DNA of 64,000 nucleotides. Origin: Casuarius casuarius. Lineage: Eukaryota > Chordata > Aves > Casuariiformes > Casuariidae. The first letter of the stretch is position 1. Every line of letters starts with the position of its first letter. Below, one piece after another: positions 48,453 to 60,946 of the stretch. The stretch covers positions 6,155,644 to 6,219,643 of the forward strand of contig PTFA01000020.1 in assembly GCA_003342895.1 (NCBI GenBank), given 5' to 3'. The position numbers and the translations under genes were made by a program. The notes below the pieces were generated by a model. It made no database searches. It was not told where the DNA came from and was given only the letters and a program-made list of their open reading frames with translations.

Positions 48453-49942
48453 AAGTTAATTACAAGCTGTATGACAATCATCAGAAAGGTCAAGGACTTT
48501 AAAAGATGTCACAAGGAATTTATGCTGCTTGGCCAAGTGCCATGGGACATAGTACAAGCAGAGAGTATATAGAATAGTCTTATTAGAAAGAGGTGCTGCC
48601 TTTGGACCCGAAGTTTGTAGCTCTATGATGGCCAGGCTCCAGAAATAGGACTCTTCACACCATTGGATGGAAGAACTGTGTAAGAAAAAGGTTGAAGCTA
48701 TTGATCTGCGTTTCTTCCTGTGTTGCACATAAGTAACAGAAGTATCTACAAAATAACACGAGTATGGGCAGCCACACAATTTGGCTCATTTCATGTAGTC
48801 CAAAAGGATTCAAGTTAACAATTACTGACAGCTCCCCCAGCATGACCATTGCCTCCTCTCATTCATTTCCAAGAAAACAGGCATTTAACAGCTCATTGTG
48901 AAGAATACTTCTGTTGGATGAATGCATGCAGACTCAAAGGATGGCCAGGAGAAACTACTCCTCTAATAAAGCATGTGCCTAAGAAAAGATAATGCTACGT
49001 GTAACACATTTGCTACCTGAGAGCAGATAAAAGGGGTAGGAGAAGACTTCGAACCATCTGCTGCCTGGAGAGCACTAACAAAGATGTCATCTATTGGAGA
49101 ACTGTTCTTGGCTGAAGTGTATCTCAAGGCTGGACTGGAACCAGACTGTACCATTATACACAGATCCCAGAAACTGGACACAGATGTATGTGAAGCAGAG
49201 GCTGGTATCAGAGATGGCAGTTACATTCATACCATAGCTCTGCTATCATCTGATGAAGGCACAGCCAGGGTTAATGGGCTTTCTAATATTGATTCAGGTC
49301 CTGCTACATACCCACACTATCCTCAAAATGTTGCCCTTCCTGAATATTCTTGTACAGTCAGATTTCAGTTTTCCAGACCTCTGAGGAACTTGATTTGTTC
49401 CTCTTCTTATTTCCTTTTTAATTTCTCCAAGTATTCTACAGGCCATGGACAGGTCGATGTGGACTAATATGGCTATACTGCTAAAGGAGCCCGTGGACCA
49501 AGAGCAATACTCATCAAAGACTTTGATGGAGGTGGCCAAAGGCATCACATAACTGAGGGTGGCCCTGTTCCACAATTAAGTACTGCATAGCCTCAGTCTA
49601 CTCAGTAATCCTTTTCAATTCAAGCCTCCCCCATGGGGCTGAGAAAGCTGGAGTAGGTTGGCCTGCTGGTCTTCTGCCAAGCTTGTTTCCCCAGCTCCTC
49701 CAAATGACCAGACATAACTAAGGGAAAACATACTGGCTAACTAACCAAATCTGTTTTCCCTTGCCCTGTTCACCTACTGGCCCTCCCTGCCCCATACCTC
49801 TGACCTCAGTTTAGTTGCTTTTGTATTCCTTCTCAGACTCAGTCTTCCTACCCCACTTGTCCCTTGCATGGTTCACATCTTCCTCTCCATGTCCCTGATA
49901 AATCTACTACTATTTCCTAGTCTCCATCCCTCCTAACACATA
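48453..49942. other. Unique non-coding DNA; possible intron of the 50 kb candidate
   Basis: No supported gene. The frame 49084-49467 (+, 127 codons) overlaps a minus-strand frame (49294-49575) and matches no family I recognise. If the minus-strand promoter near 50 kb is real, this stretch would lie in its first intron, but no convincing coding exon is seen downstream. Confidence 0.5.
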
Positions 49943-49943
49943 C

Positions 49944-50016
49944 CTTCTGTGTCGCTGCTCAAGCTGTCTGCTAACCCAAAGGCCTGGATGAGCACGAGGG
50001 AATAATGGCTTTTATA
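49944..50016 (-). promoter_or_regulatory. Candidate TATA promoter and short first exon with splice donor
   Basis: On the minus strand a strong TATAAAAG (50016-50009) sits next to a KLF-type cgcccacc motif just upstream. About 65 bases on there is a consensus splice donor, AAG followed by GTATGT (exon end 49944, intron from 49943). If transcription starts about 30 bases after the TATA box, the first exon would be some 45 bases, with no ATG. A TATA promoter plus tiny untranslated first exon is known for sauropsid epidermal genes such as corneous beta-proteins (beta-keratins). I see no matching coding exon within the window, so that link is speculation. The region is GC-richer than its surroundings. 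It could also be part of an unrecognised repeat. Confidence 0.3.
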
Positions 50017-50878
50017 CTGGTGGGCGAGCCTTGTTCCCAGTTTGGGAGCCTCAGTTCTGATCTTCCTGGGTGGGCTAGCCATGACCCTGCCTTGACAAGA
50101 ATTAAGGACTTGCCGCATGGGTTGGGCAATATTTAGGCACGCGGCATGAGGGAAATTAATCAAAACAGGGATGGGTGGAGGACAGAAGGCTAAGTTGGCA
50201 GGGGAGAATCATATGAATGTGAGAAAAGCAGCTTAGAAGTCAGAAAAGTTTATAAATCTAATTCTGGATGGCTATCAGATTTACATGAGCAGTGCATCCT
50301 TGGGAAGTGGGGTGAAGCAAAAGAGGAGAAAGGAAGGTAGATGGCATGGAGAGCAAGACTTAGCTACTAAACTTCAATTAACTAGCTAAATGAGAGAGAG
50401 AATCCTAACATTAACTTCAAGAATCTTTGCCAGGAAAGCAAATTACTCTACCCAGTTGTCCTGAAAACATATAATCTTATCTTCCAGATCATTTCAGTAG
50501 CCTAGTCTCTTTATTTCATTCTGCGAGGTTTCTGGAAATTTGGTGCTTAGAAGTAAGCGGTAGTTTTCCAGGATAAATAAATACTATAATCTCCCTACCT
50601 CCCTAAAGATGCATTAAATACAGGAATTAACTAATTGTGATAACATTCATATTGCATTCATTTCAGCAAGTATTGCTGGTATAACCAAGGAACTTTAAAA
50701 CTTATTATTTTAAATATTTAATTATTTAACTTATTATTTTATTATTTTAAACTTGAGCGAGAAAAGCAAAATTAAAATGTGCTTTTCATAAGCATTTGCA
50801 TCAGAATCTGAAATTTATGAGAACTACAGCATGCATTTGACCAGGAAACATAAGCAAGACTGTGTAAGTTATCTAACT

Positions 50879-50937
50879 GCTAGCAGCTAGATTTTAAAAT
50901 AATTTTTAGCTAGTAGCTAAATTATAAAATAATTTTT
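50879..50937. repeat. Tandem duplication, 30-base unit x2
   Basis: Two imperfect head-to-tail copies beginning gctagcagctaga and gctagtagctaaa, each ending in aaaataattttt. They differ at a few positions, so the duplication is not recent. Confidence 0.85.
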
Positions 50938-53900
50938 CAAAAACCAAGCCATATAATACTCTAAATTTATGACATATTTTGTTAATACTTTCAAATAACT
51001 ATATGTAACACAATTTTACTGGTTTACGGATACTCAGTGAAGAAATTTTCCTTTGGTGCATTCTTCTCATTACTATTTTTCTCTCAGACATTCAATATGA
51101 ATCATGTTAGCATCAAACAAGACTTGATCCATCTTACACTGAAAACATTATAGTTTTTCTGCTCACTTTTAAGAGCACTGGATTAGGCCCACAGAGAGGA
51201 AATATCCCCTCTTCACTCCATGATACAATTTGAGAACTTTGAAACTGAAGTAATCAAAAAATGGGGACAGGGGGCACTGGTTATACAGTGCCCATTTACA
51301 ACTCCATGTCCATGCTGCCACCAAAAGAGAAAGTTCTTCCTATTTCATTGAGCCTTGAGCCCCTCCTTTGTGCCAGCACTAGATTGTTGAGATCAGATGG
51401 ATTGATTTCATTCAGCTGAAAACTACAAAAAAAAATTAATTTGTTTTCAGGCAGATCATCTCTCTGATCCAAGCAGTTACACAGCTGCATGAATACTGGT
51501 GCCAGCAGAAGAAAGGCAGCATAACCCATAGACTGGGGCAGAAAAGTGGTGGGACAGTAGCAGAGTAGACTGAGACTGGTTACACTAATTGTGAAACCAT
51601 AGCTTTGAAGTCACATGCAACTTAAGCGAACTTACTGATCACCATCTTCTTCATAAATGGAGATACTAAATAAAATGGGAGCTAACACTAATCCAGACAA
51701 AAAAGTACTCTGAATACTGCTCATATTCAGTCCATTAAATAGTTGTTAACGGGACAGGCAAAATGGATGAAGTAGTTCTTAAAGCATGACTTTATGAAGC
51801 ACTCTATCACTTGATAATTAAAATACATATTATTCTACATTCATCTTTACTTTATAATCTTAGTGAAAAAAGGGCTGTTTAGATAAAATTTTGCTCTTTA
51901 GCTATTTTTTCTGTTTCAAAAATATTAAGATTTATACCATCTTATTAATGCTTATCTAACATGTCAGGATTGCCTTTTCACTATCCACTGAAAATGTTAA
52001 CCACATTTTTTGTTGTCCCGTGTCAAGTCAGGTTCCTCAAAAATAACTGTTATTAATACTATATGCGTATTAACTATATCCTTTTTAAAAATTGGGATAC
52101 ATACTATTTTGATCAATCCAATTAAAATTCATACATGAAATTCCTGGGTATTCACTACTCACTGTTGTTAATGGCCCTCAGCTCAGCTTTGGACCATTAA
52201 CTTTTAACCAGGCAGTAATTTTAAGTTTGTGGTGCAAGCTGTTATTGCAGAGTTCTGTCGAAAAATCAAAAAAAGTTTTCTCAAAGAATATTACAGACAT
52301 TGTCAATTACTACATACTACTAGGGTGATGTATGTCACAATATACTGACAAGATTAAGAAATCATTAGCTTCCTTCTCTTAAATAGCTATTTCTAGCTAT
52401 TCCAGCAAGAACCATTTGTCTTGCTTATCCATCCCAAGGACCCTCTAGACCACGCTACATAAAATGCTTAAAATCACAGAACTACATGACACTACTTCAC
52501 TGTGACAGCCTTCTAATATATCCAACTTCTATATGAACCTGTAAAATTTGCACTATTATCAGCACACTGCAATCAAGCACTAAAAAAAAAGGACAAGCAA
52601 AGAACAGAACAGAACAGAGTAAAGTATTCTTGCAGCAGTTTTTCCATTTCACCTTAAAACACCAAAAGGGTAAGTCATCTGTTCCTCTTACTAAGCTACC
52701 TCATCTATGTTCAAAAGCCATCAAGTCCCTTTCACTATTATTTCCATCAGCCTTTTGATGTGATGAGTAATTGCTGTAGAATCACGATGTAACACAATGG
52801 TTAAAAATAGTGAGGAGTATCTTTGCTTTTTCTTATTGGCAGTCATTACTAGAGTTCTTCACGCCCCTAGGTAACGTTGTACCTCTCACGCCTTACAAAA
52901 TAAATTTTTAAGCATCTTTATGACCTTCAGTAGCACTTACACATCAGTTTGCTCACACTATATTCTACGCATATGTATGCATATTTATAATTATACACAA
53001 AACAACATTAAAAGCGTATTAAGACTAAAACATTAAGTGCTGAAAAGTTAGCAGCTACTGGAATTAGGGTTGTTGGTGCAACTCTACTTAAAATGTTACA
53101 GTGACAAGTGCCTTACAAAAATTTTTGAAGAAATGAGTAATTCTGCCTTTGGACGAGGATTTGAAATGCCTGCAATCAAAAGGGCTTGAGGCCATGCATG
53201 GTAAGAGCAAAGCAATGTATTTAATAGCTGCTCATTAACTGCATCCTGTGTGAGGTAGGAATTCTGTGGAAAAATAGTGTAATCTCGTAATTAAAAGCAA
53301 ATATATGAGGGACCAAGTTTACTCCATAAACAGCTTCCAGGCTCTGCTTCCTTCCTTCTCCTTATCTACTATCACAGCTCTGTTATCCCCACTGTCTATC
53401 CCTCTCCTGTTCTTGTCCCAGTCTGTTTCTTTTATTCATGTATTTGCCTTTTTTGCCTCTCTACATTCCAGTAGAGAAGAAAGAAAGAGCACATGCAAAA
53501 CGGATTCGCTGATCTGTTCCCGTGACTCAACCTAGATCCAATCCAGCTTAAAGCAGTGCAGGAATGTATATGAAGCAAGAACTCTGTTCAAGGTTAGTAA
53601 TGTAACAAAGAACATAACTGAAATCATGATTTTGTCATAGGTTGTACTGGGCAACCATCGGCTCACCTACAACAGTAGAAGTCATACCTTAATATGTATT
53701 TGTCCTGAGCACTGTGGAACACAATGTATGAGATCATGTAATTGAACATAATGCATACACAAAGCTCAAATTCAACTGCACAGGTCACATTAATCTAGTA
53801 ATTCCTGTTATTTGATTGCTGAACTTAATAACTTTAACAGTGTTCTTTTAATATAGCTTGTGTGTGTATGTGCCTGTGTACGTATATGATTTGCTATGTA

Positions 53901-54064
53901 TACATATAATGAAACTGAATTTGATCTATGCATTAGGCATAGAAGAGGTTTGACTCTCTTCTCACAATGCTTCATACTAGCGAAACGACATTGATTAGAG
54001 TGAAGCTATTTCTGATGTATATTAACATGACAGGAAATCATGGTTTTCTTTTCATACAGATAAA

Positions 54065-54135
54065 TACCCATACACATACATTGTGTTTTACACATACACT
54101 CATATACACACATGTACATGCATGCTCACACATGA
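54065..54135. repeat. Degenerate CA-rich microsatellite
   Basis: Irregular ACAC/CATACA units followed by a short GAGAGAGAG run. It explains the Thr/His-rich frames at 53967-54277. Confidence 0.75.
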
Positions 54136-54271
54136 TAACAGAGAGAGAGTACAAATCGTGTTTACTATGTGTTGCGTATTGCCACCTTTGACTACCATTT
54201 GTTCCTATTGTGTTTTCTGGAAGAAGATTCTCCTACTATCTAAGATCCTATTCCAGCTTGCTGCCAGAAAT

Positions 54272-54295
54272 TTTTAGTTTAGCCCTAAACTAAAA
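54272..54295. repeat. Inverted repeat, 11-base arms
   Basis: TTTTAGTTTAG, two-base centre CC, then CTAAACTAAAA. Two more CTAAAC or TTAAAC units follow within 30 bases. Confidence 0.88.
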
Positions 54296-54569
54296 GTTAA
54301 ACTAAGGCAATAAACTAAACTTGCCCCTTACTCCCTGAGGGAGTCCAACAAAAAAGGGCATAAAAGCTGCTTGTGCAGCTGTGGCACTCCTCTTCTAAAA
54401 CTACCGTATGACTGCTGTTATTTCAGAGACACATGCTGCTTGTCAGGAGGTGATCATCTCTGTCATGTTTATTAAAAGCATTTCTGGTACTACGCAGTCT
54501 TAAATAGCTATCTAAAGACATAAATTACATACGACATTATATGACATGAAAAATGGTTCTCAAATTAGT

Positions 54570-54681
54570 TACCAACCAATGACCCAGCTATATTTTATAT
54601 ATTTATATACTACATAGTATATACATTTTTTTTATATTTTTCTATAGATTTATGTACCAACCAGTGACCAGCTATGTTTTA
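54570..54681. repeat. Imperfect direct repeat of about 27 bases, 85 bases apart
   Basis: taccaaccaatgacccagct at about 54570 recurs as taccaaccagtgaccagct at about 54655, and both continue into tat(a/g)tttta. Between them is AT-rich sequence. It looks like an old local duplication. Confidence 0.8.
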
Positions 54682-57600
54682 GCTATACAAAATGAGCAGA
54701 AATAGTATTGACTTAGTGGGTAGGAGATTCAAAACTTTGAATGTCAAAAACCATCCTACCCAGGAGTTAAATTTGATTTTACCTCTCTTTGATAACTGAA
54801 AAGGTATAAAATCTTGCAGGCTAAAAAGTCTCTGTTGGCTATGTCTTTTGAGACACTCATGAGAATTGTTTCAGTATCTGATTAACTTTATTTTTAAAAA
54901 AGTGTTTCTGACTGTTTGCTGATGAAAACATGCAATAAATGATGCTTTGTTTTAAAAACTGCTTACTTACTAAACCTCTTCTGGAGGTGATCTTCTAATG
55001 CATTATTTTTTACACAGCAATAAAGTAACATTTAAGACAAGTATACCACGGCCAATTTACAGAATGTCTGTACAGAAATGTCTGTACAAAGTCTGCAGCG
55101 AAGAGATGTCTAAGCTCACTTTAAACAGCTACATGTAGCCATCCTGCTGAATGGTCATGGCCACCATATCAACTTATTTGCTGCCAAAAAGTTTCAGGTT
55201 CTCCCAGCAAGACTTCTTCCAGTACTTAAACCTTCTCAGTTATAAAGGTATTGGGCACCTCTACATTGTACTGTGTGTGCACGTTAGATTTACACATCTT
55301 TGGCCCTGCCTGAATTTAACAAGACTTCTTGATCTCACAGAAGTTGCTATGTTGTTGCTTCTACAAGCTTGGAAAGTGGATTCCATTTTCCCTTGGAGAT
55401 CCCTACTGCGCAGTCTTGGTATTTGGATCATATACCCCATTAAGTTTTATAAATACACTAAGTATTATTTTTCCCATACAGTACCTAACACCGGTGCATT
55501 ACTGGGCTATCATCATTAAAATGAGGGCAGATTCCTCATGTCGCTTGTTCTGAACAGTAAAATAAAATGCCATGTATTTTATAGTGTCTCTTTAACAGTA
55601 TATTTCAGAATATTTTGAGGCTAAATATTAAATATGATTGTGTTAATAAGACAGCAAAAGAGATGCTTAGTAAAGAAAAGGAAAGATGTTTTTGGCTGCC
55701 AGGTGAAGAAGAGACTCTGTAAAAGTCCTTTTTATAATATTTACAGTAAAGCAGAGTAAACTTGCAGGTAGAGTGGCTTGACTGCATGACACAACAGAAA
55801 GACCTGATCTCTGCTTGACTAGAGGAGAAAGATATGAAGTAAGTCAAGCAGAGCAGGGGTAGCACAGAGGTTGAAGTGAGGTCCTAAAAGAGGCTTGGCA
55901 ATACTGTTGTAGAACCTGAAAGGAATCAGAAGGGTGTGACATACCGCAGCTTATTTCTTTCTGCAAGGAGGTAGATAGCAACATTCTACACATACTGGAG
56001 TCCAGAGATACCAGGTCTTGAAACTATACAGTAAACAAATAGATGACTCTAAGAAAAAAGAGAGATGAAAGCTTAATGTACTGTACGTAATACCTAACAG
56101 TTTTCATGTTGCTAAATTCCATTTCTTATTCCTAAAGACTGTATTATCATTAGACTAAATAGCCCCATTTCTGTAAGGCTATCAAAAATACTCTATTATT
56201 AATAGCCTGAATATTTTGTGGATAATAACTTGGAATTTTAACCCTTGACAAGAAATGACTTAGAATGAAAGCTACTGACAATTGTTTTGCTTCACGCTAT
56301 TTGCTGACATTCTAGCTGGATTGGAAAAAGTTCCTTTCCTGTGGAATTCTGAAATCTCAGAAATATTTCTTCCCCACATTAGAATCAACCCCAGAAGTTT
56401 CACAGTTTTTCCACAAAATAAGAGCAGGGAAGAGAGACTCCAGAATAGCAAAAAAGCATGATTGTCAGGGCCTTTATTTTAAAGTCAGAGCCAGGATTTG
56501 AGACTGAGCCTTCTGCAAGCCAGTTGCAGTGCACTGTTCACTTTTCATTCACTCTTTCTCTCTTTTTCATTCCCAGTAAAAAGTTCAAGTGTTCATGAAT
56601 TAGCATGTTCTGGCCAAAAAAAAACAAAACAAAAAACCCCAAAAACATTTTTTCTCTCCCAATGCTTTAGGAAACATAAAAAGGAAATATTTTAGCAAAA
56701 TAGGATTTCAGCCATTGTATAGCTATCACTGCACCATCTACCATCAAAATTCCTGCCTTTGAGCTTTAGGAACTATTTAAGATAGCCAGTATTTAGTCTG
56801 CTCTGATTGCCACAAGCAAAAACTTATATGTAAAAAACCATAATTATTTGCATGATAAAAAATATTTATTTTAAGCAACATGAGAATATTAGTGTGATCA
56901 GTTCTAAGGTGTGACTAAAAAGACACAAACCATTCTGTTGAGTAAGATATTCAAATAAATCAACATACTGTTAACAACTATTTCAAGTATTTCAGATTAA
57001 GCTGGAAGTGAAGAAATCAGACTAACATTATTAGCCAAAGAATTTTCACCACTCTTATGAATTTAAATTATTTAAGCCAGTTTCAACATTTGAAGAACTT
57101 TCCTGCTCTCAAGGGAGATATTAAACATATACGTCAGTAATTCACAGATTGCTGCTGCTGCTAGTCATCAGAATCTGGCTTTAATTCCATCCAGTTAATA
57201 TTTCTCTTAAAATCAAGAGTGGTTAATTCACGAAAACCATCTCAAATTCAAACTGAGAAGAAATGATCTTATTAATGATAGACAAACTAAAATGATATAT
57301 TACCTTTCATACCTGAGATACTTCACTATCCAAATTATCTGGACAGCAAACTGTGAGCTGATTTACATAGTAGTAATGAGCATATAGGTTTCGTATGATT
57401 TCCTGAAACATGTGCACGCTGAGCTGACTGAACCTGGAGTCTAGAGAGCCAAGAATCTGACAATATAGGGGAAAAGAAATAGTCCAAAGAAAAGGAGATA
57501 ATAATAAACTTTTGGATGCAATTTACATGAATGTGAGGAAAAACACAGGGCCATACTGTGGCAAGGAGTTCAAGAATCTTCTTTTCCCACCCTTCATACA

Positions 57601-59866
57601 TTTTAGGGCAACTGTAATGCTTGTACTCATCCCAGGTAAAGAAAGAGAAGATAAAGTAGTGGTCTTGTCATTTCAGCCTGCGTTAGCCAGGACATTTGGC
57701 TTCATCTTTTCTTCTCGAACAACAGCTTGGTTTCAGAATGACCAGCAGAAGACATTACATTGTTCATTTGTCTCCTTTCTCCCCAGCTATTAATCAGATA
57801 GCAGGAACCTGCTCTTCTATTCTCCAAGAAATTCTTTCGTATTATTCTTCAATAAACCTAGCTATTACAGATGGATTTAAGGATAGTCTCCAACTATGGG
57901 AGGGATTAACAAACCATTTAAATGCTACATGACTCTCTAGACAAAAGGAAGGCTTTTATATTCAAGATCTAATACATTCTCTGCAGATACTGAAGCTGAC
58001 CACATTGTGAATTGCCAAAAAGCTTTCAAGGAATGCCAAGTGGTCCCATTGGTATGTGAGAATTAACTTATATTTATTGAGCGGCACGGTAAGTCGTTCC
58101 TTTTCTTTTTCTTTCTTGAAATGAAATTAATTGTCAGCTAGTAGTCATCAGAATTACGCTAATTTTGCACCAGATGTAGAGCTGGCCTGACAATCCTTAT
58201 TTCATGTAGAAAGTCAGATATACATGTTAAAAATTCCCACTGAAATTTTTTTTTCCAGAAAAAAATACTTTTTCTAGAAAATCCTGTTCTACAGATAAAC
58301 CTGGAACTTTCTGTAATGTTAGGCAAACGACACTTTCTCTAGGAGTCTTCTAAACATGCATGTGATTACATACTTTTGTTTTATGGTTTTAACCCCGTTT
58401 CTGTAAAAGAAGTGGTAAAGAAGCTAAATTATACTGTTCTGCTTGTGTTAAAAAATTCTCACAGCTATTTCACTGAGATGGTCTTCAACCCTCACTCTTT
58501 GAAGAAAGGGCATAAATTTGGCAGAGTGATTTTCACTACGCAGTCTCACCGTGTTTGGACAAACTATAAACTAATGACAAAAATCAAGAGTTTGCACGTG
58601 TTCGATGAAAGCTAGTTTGCGGGTTTCAAGCAACATTCTCTATGGAGTCTGTTTTCACATTTTGTCTTCCAGAACTGAACAGAGCTTTTCCCTGCAACTA
58701 CTCCTCTTGGCTGCCAGAAACAATTATGCACTGGGCACTAGAACAGAAAAGAGGCAAACAGTCTTCCTGTGTTCTCAATGTTCCTCTTCTTACACACACA
58801 GCTCACAGAAAGAATCATTTGGATTGGAAGACATGATGCTCATAAAAAAGTGAGTGAAAAGAGAAGCAGAGTGGATGGGAAGGCCTGACAGGAGACAAAG
58901 GACTATCAGTAAAGGTTGCAGGCTGTGTGTGATATGCTAATGGACAAGAGCAGAAGTGGCAAATTGGTGGGAAAAGCATGCAAAAATTTAATTACTACAA
59001 CCACTTCCCACAAGAACCTGGAACAGGACCCATAGTTCTCAAGTCTCAATATTCCTCTGCTGTAGGTAAATGGTTGGGAAAGTCACTGCTGAACTGCATG
59101 TATCTTCTCCTTGCTGTGGCCAGCCCACAAAGGAGATGATAGCTTATGGCGGGTGCCTGATACTCCATTTGGAGACATGCACGAATCTGTGCTACAAATC
59201 TGTAAAAACCCTATTAGTACCAATGTTGCAGTCAATATAGTTCCACCTAACAGCAATTCTGTTTTTCAGGAAAGTCTTATTTCATTTTCTATAAGATAGG
59301 ATGTCACATTAAAACCTGTATAAAATATGATACATATTGCCAAGTCTAACTCAAAATTTAGAACATATCAGCATTAAGTTTACCTGTGCAATATTTAACT
59401 GCTTCCTGCATCCATAATCATTGTACTGCATTTCTTTCGTAGGAATATATTCTATTCTGGCTCCCTATCTCATACAGTACTCAAGAAGGACAGTGTTTAG
59501 GGAATGATTAAGGCTTGGGCTTTGAATGAGGATGTTTCATTAGACTTCTCCCTCATTTGCTCCAGAAGCTGGATGGTACCCTGGAAAGACCAAGCAAAAT
59601 CAGAGATTGGCCCTCTCATGCTGAATGCAAATCAAAAAGTCTGTATGCAGCTGAATAGCAGGGGATCCAGAGGGAAGGATCAGCACTATAGCCAATGAGG
59701 GAGTAGACTGTGGCAAGAGAAAGGCAAAACGAGAGAAAGCAAGGTCTCACTAATGAAATGGAAGGCTGCTTTGTGGAACTGTGTTCTATCTCTGAAGTCT
59801 GCCAGAAGACCTGAACTCTTACAACAGCAGCAGAAGTCAAGAAGTGCTATATTTTTCACACTTCAA

Positions 59867-59905
59867 GTTCTATAAACCATGCCGAATGGTTCTATAAACC
59901 ATGCC
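59867..59905. repeat. Direct repeat, 17-base unit x2, period 22
   Basis: gttctataaaccatgcc occurs at 59867-59883 and, with no mismatch, at 59889-59905, separated by five bases. Confidence 0.9.
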
Positions 59906-60945
59906 CTATGAGCAATTAGGCCTAAAGTCTCCTAAGCTCTGAGGTTTGGACATTTTTGACAAAGGAGGATTTGCTCTCTCAGTGTTTCAAGTAGCAACAT
60001 ATTTCTGTGGGGACACTGACAGAAGCTCATTTCACAAAATAAATTGTTTCATGTTTGCAAAGAACTCATTTAGTATAGTAATAATGGCATAGAAAATCCC
60101 ATATGCAAATTAGTCAGTCAAAGCAGGGTTTGGCTAGAGGTCACAAATGAAGCAAAAGGGGAAAACATTGATTATGCAATCACAAAGCTATGCTGTGTCG
60201 TTAACTCAATTGAGGTATATTTAACCGGAGCAACACAGTACCATATACGGATAGACAAGCTTGGTCTGAATGACAGACACCACTCCCTCTGGCCCAAAAC
60301 AACATACTGTTCAGTAGGGCTATGCAGATAAAAGAGAAGACTTGATTCCTGAATTAATGAATTTATCAGTATTCCTGTAAACAACAGGGGCATGCCAGGA
60401 ACTAGGATGCAGCACTACAGGAACACAAAGGCATCCCCAGTTCCCATGTCTATTGCTGGGACTGACAGTTCAGAAGCAGCCAGGAGAAGAGCGTCCTCAA
60501 ATACAATTGCTTCTCTGCACATTCAGTTTGGAAGCAGATGAACCCTTAACTCTTCATCCTCCTCTATAATATGCTGCCCCAGAACATAAAACTGCAACAG
60601 GTTTTACTTACATCTTTGGAGATACTGTAGGGGTTACAACTTTCTCTGTCTCTTTTGGAGAGCTGTAACTACATGCCATTTCTTACAGGGAGTTACACTT
60701 GAAAAGCACGACCAGCACCTATTTTAGTAAACAATGTTAGGAGGATAGGAGTAAATCTGCATATTGCAGAGAGTCTTGAATTCACTGAATGTTGAACTTG
60801 TGAAGGACTGTCTTCATCTCTGAGGATCAGATCCTTAAGGCCCAGCCGGGATGAAAGTTTGCTTACATGGCTCTTGGCTCAGCTGAGGGACCACAAACGT
60901 TGTGTACTATGGAGCCACTCAATATAATCTGAAGAGAATATTTCC

Positions 60946-60946
60946 N
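60946..60946. other. Ambiguous base (N)
   Basis: A single undetermined base in otherwise complete sequence. It is an assembly or base-calling artefact, not biology. Confidence 0.98.

Noticed and set aside
49084..49467. 127-codon open frame on the + strand
   Set aside because: No recognisable domain, overlapped on the opposite strand, no splice signals in register.
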